Assembly (NCBI RefSeq): GCF_014196505.1
Contig: NZ_JACIDW010000012.1
Coordinates: forward strand, 1 to 64,000
From: Rhizobium metallidurans
GTDB lineage: Bacteria; Pseudomonadota; Alphaproteobacteria; Rhizobiales; Rhizobiaceae
Length of the DNA stretch: 64,000 nucleotides
Direction: 5' to 3'
Shown here in pieces: positions 24,889-33,890 of the stretch (within the stretch, counting starts at the first letter, position 1; every line of letters begins with the position of its first letter). The notes beneath the pieces were generated by a model. It was not told where the DNA came from. It saw only the letters and a list, made by a program, of their open reading frames with translations, and did no database searches. A program made the position numbers and the translations under genes.

Positions 24889-25065
24889 GGCAGTCCCCAG
24901 AACATATCCGCCATCCGCGTCTTGTGACGACGGAGCTGAGGCGCGGGCCGGACAGGTGGGACGCTCGACTGCCGTTTCGTTGGCCGCAAGGAGAAACCGG
25001 AAAAATCCTCGCGTTCATCATCCCTGTCACGTCCGGTTGACACGGCGCGCGACCTCGGGATGAGA

Positions 25066-25090
25066 AGCGTACAAAAGGTGTTTTTGTTCC
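25066..25090 (-). promoter_or_regulatory. Weak EcfG-like box upstream of ligD
   Basis: On the - strand GGAAC (25086-25090), 16 bases and CGCT (25066-25069) differ from consensus by one base in the -10 part. It lies about 180 bp before ligD in an otherwise featureless gap. Confidence 0.25.
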
Positions 25091-25114
25091 GCGCTCAGCT
25101 GCGGCGGTTCGGGC

Positions 25115-25372
25115 TCAAGACGTTCTTTCGGTGCGCCAGATGCCATCCGGTCCTTGGGTTAATCTCCATCGTTTGGCGTTGATGCGTGTGCCTTTGTCAG
25201 TCCGATAGTCGGGCATAGCAAGCTCGATTTTTTCCTGCTCTCGCCGCCACGTCGCGATGACCGTCACACTATCGGCGAACTCGATCAGGCAGTCCGGCCC
25301 GCTCTTGCCGTCGTCGTCGATCGTGATCCGGCCATGTGGGAAGGCGTGACTGTAAGGGAAAGAGAACCGCAT
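25115..25372 (-). CDS. Hypothetical protein coupled to the SRAP gene
   Basis: An 85-residue protein: MRFSFPYSHAFPHGRITIDD, DGKSGPDCLIEFADSVTVIA, then WRLTQGPDGIWRTERTS. Its start overlaps the SRAP stop (TGATG), so it should be translated from the same LexA-controlled transcript. The composition is strand-rich and compact. No family is recognised. The position suggests a role in DNA-damage tolerance, but this is guilt by association. Confidence 0.65.
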   Translation of the reverse strand: MRFSFPYSHAFPHGRITIDDDGKSGPDCLIEFADSVTVIATWRREQEKIELAMPDYRTDKGTRINAKRWRLTQGPDGIWRTERTS

Positions 25373-25959
25373 CAGCCGACCTGGTCGACATTCAAGCTGC
25401 CGACGGGCAAGGCTTTGATGAGCGATTTTGCCGAGACCGACGGATCGAGCCAGTCGGCCCAGGCATTGCGTTCGAGGATGACGATCTGGCGGTCGTGATA
25501 GGGCGCAATGTCCGGACCCGGCTCCATCGTCAACATTGTGAAAGCCTCGCCCACGTCGGGCGTGTCGCGCCAGATGCCGGCGATGCAGAAGATCGGCTCG
25601 TCCTTCCTGGTGAACAGCCATTTGTCCTTGCGTTTCTTCGACTTGTCCTTCGGGTCCGTAAACTCGTAGAACCCGTCGGCAACGATCAGGCACCTGTTGG
25701 AACCGAACTCCCGTCCGTCCGACCGGAAATTATAGGCCGGGCGCTTGTTCTGCGGCCAACTCCATCGGCGCTGCACCAATTCCGCCTCGCCAATCGTGCC
25801 CTCGATACCCCGCACGATCGGTCCTAGGTCGGTGATCTTGATGTCCTCGCGCGGCTGCAGGTTCGGCGCGCCCTCGCCGAAGCGGATCTTGATCTTCAGG
25901 TGCGCGAAATCCTCCACGATCGAGGCCACGTCCACCATCAGCCTGTAGTCGTTGCACAT
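25372..25959 (-). CDS. SOS-response-associated peptidase (SRAP, YedK/HMCES type)
   Basis: A 195-residue SRAP protein that shields abasic sites in single-stranded DNA through a thiazolidine link. Cys2 in MCNDYRLM is the reactive residue after methionine removal; the DNA-binding and catalytic residues follow in YNFRSDGREF, CLIVADGFYEF and the His of APYHDRQIVIL. Length and motifs are normal. It begins directly after a consensus LexA box shared with a divergent SRAP-like gene. Confidence 0.93.
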   Translation of the reverse strand: MCNDYRLMVDVASIVEDFAHLKIKIRFGEGAPNLQPREDIKITDLGPIVRGIEGTIGEAELVQRRWSWPQNKRPAYNFRSDGREFGSNRCLIVADGFYEFTDPKDKSKKRKDKWLFTRKDEPIFCIAGIWRDTPDVGEAFTMLTMEPGPDIAPYHDRQIVILERNAWADWLDPSVSAKSLIKALPVGSLNVDQVG

Positions 25960-25991
25960 ACTCCCTCCTGCGCTTCTTGTTGTCCGATCGA

Positions 25992-26006
25992 GTTCTTGCT
26001 ATGTTC
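25992..26006. promoter_or_regulatory. LexA (SOS) box between divergent SRAP genes
   Basis: GTTC (25992-25995), seven bases and GTTC (26003-26006) form a perfect alphaproteobacterial LexA site. It lies 33 bp before the - strand SRAP start and directly before the + strand one, so one site can control both. Confidence 0.85.
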
Positions 26007-26011
26007 TATCT

Positions 26012-26520
26012 ATGAAGAGCGCGAAGGTTTTCCAGTCCGACGCCCCGCTCGACGAGCGTCGCGTCATCATAAGACGCCATGACGGCGATGTGGAGATGGT
26101 CGAACTGCCTTGGGGCCTACGGCCACTCGACGGCGGGCCGCGAGCTGTGAACGTCGTCAGGTCAGAGGGGGGACGTTACCCGACCACCGATGCCTGGTGC
26201 CGGCCTCCGAGTTTCGCCATCGCAGCGGCGGCAGAAACTTCAGCTTCTCGCTCGCCAACGGCGACTGGTTCTATTTCGCGGGGATCTGGCGGCCGGCGAC
26301 CAATCTTTGGCCGGAGGCCTATGCCATCCTGACGATAGAAGCCAATGCAGATATCTCGCCCTATCATGACCGGCAGATGGCTGTGCTGACAAGAGACCAG
26401 CGGCTGGACTGGCTCGACAGTCTCGTTCCAGAGAAGGAAATCCTGCGGCCGCTGCCAGCGGAGTCGTTCCAGGTCAAGCCGCTCGGGACGGCACCCTCCC
26501 AACCGCGATTGGCGGTCTAA
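26012..26520 (+). pseudogene. Second SRAP-family gene, frameshifted at a G6 run
   Basis: The frame from ATG 26012 reads MKSAKVFQSDAPLDERRVII, RRHDGDVEMVELPWGLRPLD, then loses homology after VVRSEG. From there the SRAP sequence continues in another frame: HRCLVPASEFRH, NGDWFYFAGIWRP, and ISPYHDRQMAVLTRDQRLDW to the stop. Adding one base at the GGGGGG run (26167-26172) restores a 170-codon frame. The N-terminal MC of catalytic SRAPs is absent, so it may never have been a classical member. Its 3' end overlaps the dinB end by four bases. Sequencing error cannot be excluded. Confidence 0.8.
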
Positions 26521-27626
26521 AGCTCCAGCCGGAGCTGGTGCATCGTCTCCCGCCCACCGCTCTCTAAAGAAGACAGCGACACCCCGAGCAGGCGGACGCC
26601 CTTGTGCGGCGGGAAGATCGGCGCAAGCAACAGGTCCACGACCTCCTCGAGGTCAGCGATAGTGGACAGTGGCACAGGAACGGTCTTGCTTCGGGTGATC
26701 TGGGTGAAGTCGGCGTACTTGACTTTGAGTGTCACCGTCTTGGCGCCGATATCGTTCGCCTCGCAATATCCCCAGACTTTGTCGATGAGCGGCTGAAGCC
26801 CTTCGCGCGCCGGTTCGAAGGACTGGATGTCTTGCGAGAACGTATCCTCGGCGCCGACGGACTTTCGGACGCGGTTCGGCTTGACCTCGCGATTGTCGAT
26901 GCCCCGCGCGATCCCATAAAAATACGGCCCGGATTTGCCGAAGTGCTCGACCAGAAACTCGATCGATTTCGACTTCAGGTCGGCGCCGGTCTCGATCCCG
27001 AGCCGGCGCATCTTTTCCGCCGTCGCCGGCCCGACGCCGTGAAACTTCTTGACCGGCAGTTGCTCGACGAAGAGGGGACCGTTCTTCGGCGTGATCAGGA
27101 ACTGGCCGTTTGGCTTGTTCTGTCCGGACGCCATCTTGGCGAGGAACTTGTTGTAGGAAATTCCGGCTGACGCGGTGAGGCCCGTTGCGCCAAAAATCTT
27201 CGCCCGGATTTCCTCGGCGATCTCGGTGGCGATCGCCATGCCCTTCAGGTTCTCGGTGACGTCGAGATAGGCTTCGTCGAGCGACAGCGGTTCGATCACC
27301 GGCGTATACTCGGCGAAGATACCCCGGATCTGTAGCGAGATCGCCTTGTAGACTTCGAAGCGCGGTCGTACGAAAACCAGGTCCGGGCATTTGCGTTGCG
27401 CCGTCACCGAAGGCATGGCGGAGAAGACGCCGAAGGCGCGCGCCTCGTAACTCGCCGCCGCCACGACGCCACGCGCCGCCGCGCTGCCGACGGCGACCGG
27501 GCGACCACGAAGCTCCGGATTGTCGCGCTGTTCGACGGATGCGTAAAAGGCATCCATATCGCAGTGGATTATTTTGCGAATGACGCCGGGAGCCGGCGCT
27601 GGGTGATCGGGCCTCTCTCCTCTCAA
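26517..27626 (-). CDS. dinB: DNA polymerase IV
   Basis: A 369-residue Y-family translesion polymerase. Catalytic palm motifs: IIHCDMDAFYASVEQ with the metal Asp, SYEARAFGVFSAMP, and PLSLDEAYLDVT with the second acidic pair. The fingers/thumb helix-hairpin-helix is FHGVGPATAEKMRRLGI, and the little-finger domain follows (GAKTVTLKVKYADFTQITRS). Length is normal, with a short C-terminus and no obvious beta-clamp motif. No LexA box was found in its 150-bp upstream region; control may be by other stress signals. Confidence 0.95.
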   Translation of the reverse strand: MRGERPDHPAPAPGVIRKIIHCDMDAFYASVEQRDNPELRGRPVAVGSAAARGVVAAASYEARAFGVFSAMPSVTAQRKCPDLVFVRPRFEVYKAISLQIRGIFAEYTPVIEPLSLDEAYLDVTENLKGMAIATEIAEEIRAKIFGATGLTASAGISYNKFLAKMASGQNKPNGQFLITPKNGPLFVEQLPVKKFHGVGPATAEKMRRLGIETGADLKSKSIEFLVEHFGKSGPYFYGIARGIDNREVKPNRVRKSVGAEDTFSQDIQSFEPAREGLQPLIDKVWGYCEANDIGAKTVTLKVKYADFTQITRSKTVPVPLSTIADLEEVVDLLLAPIFPPHKGVRLLGVSLSSLESGGRETMHQLRLEL

Positions 27627-27790
27627 GACAACCCCCTAGCGACCGCAAAAGAGACAGGAAATTTTTCCGAGATTGTGAATAAAAGCCTATCCGTTTGATC
27701 TTACTTCCGGATTCGAGCCCTGGTTTCATCTCGCCGCCGCTTGCCAATCTCTATTCCCGAATGCGCCCGATTGACTCATTGAATATTAGA

Positions 27791-27805
27791 GAACAAAAAA
27801 GGAAC
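27791..27805. promoter_or_regulatory. LexA (SOS) box of imuA-imuB-dnaE2
   Basis: GAAC (27791-27794), seven bases and GAAC (27802-27805), i.e. GTTC-N7-GTTC on the other strand. It is the canonical control site of this mutagenesis cassette, about 50 bp before the ImuA start. Confidence 0.88.
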
Positions 27806-27826
27806 ATACAGTAACCCACGCCCGTT
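27801..27826 (+). promoter_or_regulatory. EcfG-type box overlapping the LexA site
   Basis: GGAAC (27801-27805), a 17-base spacer and CGTT (27823-27826) read toward imuA. The GGAAC contains the second half-site of the LexA box, so LexA would block this promoter. Might be a chance match, but placement is exact. Confidence 0.5.
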
Positions 27827-27855
27827 GAAAAGGTGTGATCGGACTTGCCCACACC

Positions 27856-28617
27856 ATGGAAAATCGCGCCCGAACCATTGCCATCGAAGAATTGCGCGAA
27901 CGCATCCAGCATCTGGAAAGCGGAGCACTGCGTCCACGGGAGACGCTGCCCTTCGGCATCGAGCCGATCGACCGGCGCCTGCCGGGAGGCGGGCTGGCTA
28001 TGGGGTCGCTCCATGAGGTTGCCGGCGGCGGCAATGGGGCACTCGACGGGGCGACCGCTGCGCTGTTCGTCGCAGGGATTGCGGCGCGGACCAAAGGCAA
28101 GGTGTTCTGGTGCGTGACCCAGCGGGATCTGTTCATGCCGGGGATCGTCCAGGCGGGGCTTTGCAACAATCGCGTGGTGATGGTCGAGTGTCGCGACGAG
28201 AAAGGCGTGCTCGACTGTTTCGAGGAAGCACTCAGATGTCGCGGGATCGGCGCCGTCATCGGCGAAGTCGCACGCCTGCCGATGACCGCCTCACGTCGGC
28301 TGCAGCTTGCGGCGGAAGCCTCCGGCGTGCTCGGCATTGCCGTGCGCCGTTGGCGCCGTCCCGGTGATGTCTCGGATTTTGGCCATCCGACGGCCGCGGT
28401 CACCCGTTGGCGAATCTCCGTCCTCCCTTCCCATCCGCTCCCGGTCCCAGGCGTTGGCCGTGCCCGGTGGTATCTCGAACTCCTTCGTTGCCGAGCCGCA
28501 GAAAGTGCTGATTATGTGGTCGAAGCCTGCGATGCCAAGGGTCGTCTCGGTCTACCTGCCGAGCTGGCCAACCGATCGCCATCGTCGGATGCTTGGGCAA
28601 CAAGCTCCGCCGGCTGA
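27856..28617 (+). CDS. imuA: ImuA, RecA-like translesion accessory protein
   Basis: A 253-residue protein that works with ImuB and DnaE2 in SOS-induced mutagenesis. It is a RecA/SulA-like relative: TLPFGIEPIDRRLPGGGLAM gives the loop preceding a degenerate P-loop (EVAGGGNGALDGAT), followed by GKVFWCVTQRDLFMPGIVQA and the conserved VIGEVARLPMTASRRLQLAA. The start is uncertain: ATG 27856 (MENRARTIAI) or a GTG at 27835; neither has a clear ribosome site. The 3' end overlaps imuB by about 100 bp, the normal arrangement. Confidence 0.9.
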   Translation: MENRARTIAIEELRERIQHLESGALRPRETLPFGIEPIDRRLPGGGLAMGSLHEVAGGGNGALDGATAALFVAGIAARTKGKVFWCVTQRDLFMPGIVQAGLCNNRVVMVECRDEKGVLDCFEEALRCRGIGAVIGEVARLPMTASRRLQLAAEASGVLGIAVRRWRRPGDVSDFGHPTAAVTRWRISVLPSHPLPVPGVGRARWYLELLRCRAAESADYVVEACDAKGRLGLPAELANRSPSSDAWATSSAG

Positions 28618-30049
28618 CCAGCCGCTGGTGATGATCGCCCGCGAAGGCAGCCGACGGCTTGTCGCGGCCGCCAATGAGGCGGCGATCGCCACCGGCCTTC
28701 GTGTCGGCATGCCAGCCAGCAAAGCCCAGGCGCTAGTGACCGATCTCATCATTGAGGACTTGTGTCCCGAAGAGGACCGCAAGGAGCTCGACCGTCTCGC
28801 GCTTTGGTTCCTGCGCAACTATGCGCCTGTCGTCGCAGTCGATCCGCCCGACGGCATCGTCATCGATACGACCGGGGCCGACCACCTGCATGGCAACGAA
28901 ACACTGATGCTGACAGGCATGGTCAATCGCCTGTTCGCCATGGGGTTTGCCGCACGCGCCGCCATCGCCGACAGCTGGGGCGCCGCCCACGCGCTTGCCC
29001 GTTACCGAGCCAGTCCCGCTCTCGTTATTCCTGAAGGTGAAGCTGCAAAAGTGGTTCTTGGCCTGCCGATCGCGGCACTGCGGTTGGACAGCGGAACCGT
29101 CGCCGCACTCCGCACGCTCGGCTTTGACACAGTCGCAGAACTCGCCGCCACGCCACGCGCGCCGCTGGCGCTGCGCTATGGCCCGCAGATTGGCCGCCGC
29201 CTCGACCAAGCGCTCGGCCGAGCAGCGGAGCCGATCGATCCGATCCGGACTGCTGACACGATCGAAGCGCGCCGTGCCTTTGCTGAACCTATTTCGGCGG
29301 GCGAGACCATTGCTCGCTATGTCGGAATACTGGTGGTGCGTCTCTGCAGCGTGCTGGAAGAGCACGGCGTCGGCGTGCGCCGCCTCGACCTCATCCTCCA
29401 TCGGGTCGACAACACGCTGCAAGTTATCCGCGCCGGGACAGCCAAGCCTGTGCGCGACGCTGATCGCCTGACGAAACTGCTCTGCGACCGGATAGACAAG
29501 ATCGATCCCGGCTTCGGCATCGAGGTGATGACACTGTCCGCCGTGCATTGCGAGCCCCTGGACGCAATCCAGACGATATCGTCGCTGATCGAGGAGCCGG
29601 AAGCGGAAGTCGGCGGGCTGATCGACGTGATCGCCAATCGCGGCCATCGCGTCTATCGTGTCGCGGCACTGGAAAGCGATGTACCGGAGCGCTCGTTCGC
29701 GGCGATGCCGGCACTCGCCGATGACGACGAGCTTGGCTGGCCCGCTGAATGGCCGCGCCCGTCGCGACTGCTGCTCCATCCCGAACCGATCCAGTGCATG
29801 GCGCTCTTGCCCGACCATCCGCCGGCCAGCTTCACCTGGCGCGGCAGCCGTCACGCGGTGAAACGCGCCGACGGGCCGGAGCGCGTCTTCGGCGAATGGT
29901 GGAAGCGCGACAAGGAGCTCGGCGCAGTCAGGGATTATTTCGTGGTCGAGAACGATGCCGGCGAGCGGTTCTGGATTTTCCGGCAGGGTGATGGCGAACA
30001 TGCCGACAGCGGTTCAGGCAGCTGGTTCCTGCAGGGGATTTTCGGATGA
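28514..30049 (+). CDS. imuB: ImuB, catalytically inactive Y-family polymerase subunit
   Basis: About 511 residues from ATG 28514 (or 505 from 28532). The N-terminus PRVVSVYLPSWPTDRHRRML lacks the catalytic DMDAF of active Y-family polymerases, and GIVIDTTGADHLHG replaces the second metal motif, as expected for ImuB, which is a scaffold that links DnaE2 to the beta clamp. The fingers and little-finger regions follow (RASPALVIPEGEAAKVVLGL and VVRLCSVLEEHGVGVRRLDL), then the C-terminal segment with AGERFWIFRQGD. Overlaps imuA at 5' and dnaE2 by ATGA at 3'. Confidence 0.93.
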   Translation: MWSKPAMPRVVSVYLPSWPTDRHRRMLGQQAPPADQPLVMIAREGSRRLVAAANEAAIATGLRVGMPASKAQALVTDLIIEDLCPEEDRKELDRLALWFLRNYAPVVAVDPPDGIVIDTTGADHLHGNETLMLTGMVNRLFAMGFAARAAIADSWGAAHALARYRASPALVIPEGEAAKVVLGLPIAALRLDSGTVAALRTLGFDTVAELAATPRAPLALRYGPQIGRRLDQALGRAAEPIDPIRTADTIEARRAFAEPISAGETIARYVGILVVRLCSVLEEHGVGVRRLDLILHRVDNTLQVIRAGTAKPVRDADRLTKLLCDRIDKIDPGFGIEVMTLSAVHCEPLDAIQTISSLIEEPEAEVGGLIDVIANRGHRVYRVAALESDVPERSFAAMPALADDDELGWPAEWPRPSRLLLHPEPIQCMALLPDHPPASFTWRGSRHAVKRADGPERVFGEWWKRDKELGAVRDYFVVENDAGERFWIFRQGDGEHADSGSGSWFLQGIFG

Positions 30050-33000
30050 GTACCTCAGGAAACCAGCATCGCCCTCACTACGCCGAGCTGCAGGTCACCT
30101 CGCACTTCTCGTTTTTGCGAGGCGCGAGTTCCTGCGAGGAGCTGTTCGCCACCGCAGCTCTGCTTGGCATTGAGGCGCTCGGCATCGTCGACCGCAATAG
30201 CCTCGCTGGCATCGTGCGTGCCCACCAGGCAGCGAAGGAGACCGGTGTCCGTCTCGTCATCGGTTGCCGGCTGGATTTGCGCGACGATTTTTCCGTCCTT
30301 GTCTATCCGACCGATCGTCCGGCGTATTCGAGGCTTTGCCGCCTGCTGTCGCTCGGCAAGAGTAGGGCCGGCAAGGGAAAGTGCGATCTGGCCTGGGATG
30401 ACCTTGTCACCTACGGCGAAGGCCTGTTGCTCGTTTTGCTTCCCGATTTCGCCGACGATCTGTGCGCTATCAGGCTGCGGCGCCTTCGGCAGGACTTTGG
30501 CAACCGCGCCTATCTGGCGCTGACGCTGCGACGCCGCCCCAACGACCAGCTTCGGCTGCACGCGCTCTCCAACCTCGCAGCCCAGGCCGGCGTGCCGACC
30601 GTGGTCACCAATGACGTTCTTTATCATGATCGCGATCGGCGGCTGTTGCAGGACATCGTCACCTGCATCCGCCACAATTGCACCATCGACAAGCTCGGCC
30701 GCCGCAAGGAGAGATTCGCCGACCGCTATCTGAAGCCGCCCGAGGAAATGCACCGGCTGTTCAAGCGCTACCCGGAAGCGCTGGCCCGGACATCCGAGAT
30801 CGTCGCGCGCTGCAAGTTCTCCCTCGATCAGCTCACCTATCAATATCCGGAGGAATTGATGCTTCCGGGGCTGACGGCGCAAGAAGCGCTGGAGAAGCTC
30901 ACATGGGAAGCCGTGCCGAACCGTTATCCGGAGGGATTGCCGGACGACGTCGAAAAGATACTCAAGCACGAGTTGGCGCTGATCGCCAGGCTCGAATACG
31001 CGCCTTATTTCCTGACTGTTAATTCCATCGTGCGGTTTGCCCGCTCCAAGGACATCCTGTGCCAGGGCAGGGGATCGGCGGCCAATTCCGCCGTCTGCTA
31101 CGTGCTCGGCATCACATCCATCGATCCGTCGCGCAGCGACCTGCTGTTCGAGCGCTTCGTCTCGGAAGAGAGACGCGAGCCACCGGATATCGACGTCGAT
31201 TTCGAACACGAGCGGCGCGAGCAGGTCATCCAGTGGATCTACGAAACCTACGGCCGGCACAGGGCCGCCCTCTGTTCAGTCGTCACCTGCTATCGGGCCA
31301 AGGGCGCGCTCAGGGATGTCGGCAAGGCGCTTGGGCTGCCGGAAGACCTGACCAAAATGCTGTCGTCGCAGGTCTGGGGATGGAAGGAGGGCATCGGCGA
31401 GCAGCAGGCAAAGGACCTCAACCTCAACGCCACCGACCGCCGGCTGCGCCTCGCCTTCGACCTTGCCCAGCAGCTGATCGGCACGCCCCGCCACCACTCG
31501 CAGCATCCGGGTGGTTTCGTGCTCACGCAGGATAGGTTAGACGAGATGGTCCCGATCGAACCGGCCGCCATGGACGACCGGCAGATCATCGAGTGGGACA
31601 AGGACGACATCGACATCCTCAAATTCATGAAGATGGACGTCCTTGGCCTGGGAATGCTCTCCTGCATGAAACGCGGCTTCGATCTGTTGGATGAGCACAA
31701 GGGCATCAAGAAAGATCTGGCGACGATCCCGCCGGAGGATCCGCGCACCTATGCGATGATCCAGCGGGCCGACACGCTTGGCACATTCCAGATCGAGAGC
31801 CGGGCGCAGATGTCTATGCTGCCGCGGATCAGGCCGGAGACTTTTTACGATCTCGTCATTGAGGTGGCGATCGTCCGCCCCGGGCCGATCCAGGGCGACA
31901 TGGTGCATCCCTACCTGCGCCGGCGGGCCGGCAAGGAAAAGGTCGAGTTTCCGAAGCCCGAACTGGAGAAGGTGCTCGGAAAAACCCTTGGCGTGCCCCT
32001 GTTTCAAGAGCAGGCGATGAGGATCGCGATCGAGTGCGCCGGCTTTACTGCCGGTGAGGCGGACCAGCTGCGGCGCGCAATGGCCACCTTCAAACACACC
32101 GGCGGCGTCAGCAAGTTTGGCCAGAAGCTGATCGACGGCATGGTCGCCAACGGCTATGAGCGGGAGTTCGCGCTAAAGACCTTCGCGCAGCTGGAAGGTT
32201 TTGGCAGCTATGGGTTTCCGGAAAGCCATGCGGCTTCGTTTGCCCTGATCGCCTATGCATCCTCCTGGCTGAAATGCTGGCATCCCGACGTCTTTTGCGC
32301 AGCGCTTCTCAACGCGCAGCCGATGGGATTCTATGCGCCGGCGCAGATCGTGCGCGACGCCGAGAAACACCGTGTCGTGATCCGGCCCGTCTGTATCAAC
32401 GCCTCACGCTGGGACTGCACGCTTGAATCGACGGACGACGGGCGCTTTGCCGTGCGCCTTGGGTTCCGTATGGTCAAGGGTCTGGCGAACAAGCATGGCG
32501 CGGCGATCGTCGCCGCCCGCGAGGATCAGCCGTTTCAGTCGATCGATGATCTCTGGCGTCGGGCAGGTGTTCCGTCGGCGTCGCTCGTGCAATTGGCCGA
32601 AGCCGACGCCTTCCAGCCGGGGCTGAAGCTTGCGAGACGGGAGGCGCGCTGGGCAATAGAAGCCTTGCGCGACGAGCCGCTGCCACTGTTCGCCGCAGCT
32701 GCCGCCCGCGAGCAAGCCGTCATCCCCGAGGCGATCGAGCCGGTGGTCGCATTGAAGCCAATGACCTCAGGCGGCGAGGTCGTGGAGGACTACAGCCATG
32801 TCGGCCTGACATTGCGTGCCCATCCGCTGAGTTTCCTGCGTGCCGATCTGTCAGAGCGGCGCATCGTAACCTGCGAGGACGCCATGAATGCTCGTGACGG
32901 CAAATGGCTCGAAGCCGCCGGCCTCGTGCTCGTGCGTCAGCGGCCGGGCTCGGCCAAGGGCGTCATGTTCATCACCATCGAGGACGAGACCAGTCATGCG

Positions 33001-33318
33001 AACCTCGTTGTCTGGGTGAAGACCTTCGAGAGATACCGGCGCGTCGTCCTCGGCGCCGGCATGATCGGCGTCTATGGCAAGGTCCAACGCGAAGGTGAGG
33101 TCGTGCATCTGGTCGCGCACCGGCTAACTGATTTTTCTGCCGAGCTTGCCAGCATCGGGTCGCGGGACAAGGCCTTTCCGCTACCCCATGGCCGCGGCGA
33201 CGAGTTTTATCACGGGTCGCCGGCGCCGGATCCGCGCGGGATGCCGAAGGTGCGTGATATCGTCGACCCATACGGACACATCGATCAGATCAGGGTCAAA
33301 ACGCGGGATTTCCGGTGA
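30046..33318 (+). CDS. dnaE2: Error-prone DNA polymerase III alpha subunit DnaE2
   Basis: A 1090-residue C-family polymerase, the catalytic part of the ImuA-ImuB-DnaE2 mutasome. The PHP domain spans about residues 10-250 (ELQVTSHFSFLRGASSCEEL, GIVDRNSLAGIVRAH), the polymerase palm carries PPDIDVDFEHERREQVIQWI and ILKFMKMDVLGLGML with the catalytic aspartates, then the fingers (FAQLEGFGSYGFPESHAASF) and a C-terminal OB-fold (GVMFITIEDETSHANLVVWV). It ends without the clamp-binding tail of DnaE1. Starts by ATGA overlap with imuB; same LexA-controlled operon. Confidence 0.97.
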   Translation: MSTSGNQHRPHYAELQVTSHFSFLRGASSCEELFATAALLGIEALGIVDRNSLAGIVRAHQAAKETGVRLVIGCRLDLRDDFSVLVYPTDRPAYSRLCRLLSLGKSRAGKGKCDLAWDDLVTYGEGLLLVLLPDFADDLCAIRLRRLRQDFGNRAYLALTLRRRPNDQLRLHALSNLAAQAGVPTVVTNDVLYHDRDRRLLQDIVTCIRHNCTIDKLGRRKERFADRYLKPPEEMHRLFKRYPEALARTSEIVARCKFSLDQLTYQYPEELMLPGLTAQEALEKLTWEAVPNRYPEGLPDDVEKILKHELALIARLEYAPYFLTVNSIVRFARSKDILCQGRGSAANSAVCYVLGITSIDPSRSDLLFERFVSEERREPPDIDVDFEHERREQVIQWIYETYGRHRAALCSVVTCYRAKGALRDVGKALGLPEDLTKMLSSQVWGWKEGIGEQQAKDLNLNATDRRLRLAFDLAQQLIGTPRHHSQHPGGFVLTQDRLDEMVPIEPAAMDDRQIIEWDKDDIDILKFMKMDVLGLGMLSCMKRGFDLLDEHKGIKKDLATIPPEDPRTYAMIQRADTLGTFQIESRAQMSMLPRIRPETFYDLVIEVAIVRPGPIQGDMVHPYLRRRAGKEKVEFPKPELEKVLGKTLGVPLFQEQAMRIAIECAGFTAGEADQLRRAMATFKHTGGVSKFGQKLIDGMVANGYEREFALKTFAQLEGFGSYGFPESHAASFALIAYASSWLKCWHPDVFCAALLNAQPMGFYAPAQIVRDAEKHRVVIRPVCINASRWDCTLESTDDGRFAVRLGFRMVKGLANKHGAAIVAAREDQPFQSIDDLWRRAGVPSASLVQLAEADAFQPGLKLARREARWAIEALRDEPLPLFAAAAAREQAVIPEAIEPVVALKPMTSGGEVVEDYSHVGLTLRAHPLSFLRADLSERRIVTCEDAMNARDGKWLEAAGLVLVRQRPGSAKGVMFITIEDETSHANLVVWVKTFERYRRVVLGAGMIGVYGKVQREGEVVHLVAHRLTDFSAELASIGSRDKAFPLPHGRGDEFYHGSPAPDPRGMPKVRDIVDPYGHIDQIRVKTRDFR

Positions 33319-33333
33319 GCTTCTTTGGTGGCT

Positions 33334-33765
33334 TCACACAGTATCTTCGGACGGCTCCTGGGCAACCTCGCCGTCAGCTAAGGTTTTGACCAGACCGACG
33401 ACCTTCCGCCGGACATCAGCGCTCTGAATACGAGTGAACGATTTATTGAGGGCGAGCCCTTCGGCCGTCGATAGAAACTCGGTAATCTCCTCGCCGTGCA
33501 GCCCGTCCTCGTGGGCGCCATTTGGTTGCTGGCCTTCGAAGAAAAAGGAAACGGGCGTCTCAAGAACCTGTGCTATGGCCTGCAGGCGGCTCGCACCTAC
33601 ACGATTTGTACCTTTCTCATACTTCTGTACCTGCTGAAATGTTATACCGGGACCCTCAGCCAAACTACTCTGGCTCAGGCGAAGCAGCACCCGGCGCATC
33701 CGAATGCGCCGACCGACTTCGACATCGATTGGATTGGGTTTCTTGGATCGGGTTTCCAAAGACAC
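33334..33765 (-). CDS. XRE-family regulator, PraR-like
   Basis: A 143-residue protein with a lambda-repressor-type helix-turn-helix at about 15-75: DVEVGRRIRMRRVLLRLSQS, PGITFQQVQKYEKGTNRVGA, LQAIAQVLETPVSFFFEG. This closely follows the rhizobial PraR/DUF pattern (P-N-P-I-D start, F-Q-Q-V-Q-K-Y-E-K-G). PraR regulates biofilm, quorum sensing and symbiosis genes in rhizobia. The C-terminal third is acidic and has no recognised domain. Divergent from an IHF-beta-like gene; the 125-bp gap should hold both promoters. Confidence 0.87.
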   Translation of the reverse strand: MSLETRSKKPNPIDVEVGRRIRMRRVLLRLSQSSLAEGPGITFQQVQKYEKGTNRVGASRLQAIAQVLETPVSFFFEGQQPNGAHEDGLHGEEITEFLSTAEGLALNKSFTRIQSADVRRKVVGLVKTLADGEVAQEPSEDTV

Positions 33766-33890
33766 GGTCCTTTACCTTATTGTAGAACGACGCACGTTAC
33801 TGTCCTATGACGACGGCGCAAGCTCGAAGCGATCGATAAACCTTCGGCTGCACCACTTCCCAATGGCGTCAAACCCGATATGAGGACTGG

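Noticed and set aside
28733..30001. A 422-codon - strand frame opposite imuB
   Set aside because: Antisense to a well-supported imuB; no domain or ribosome site.
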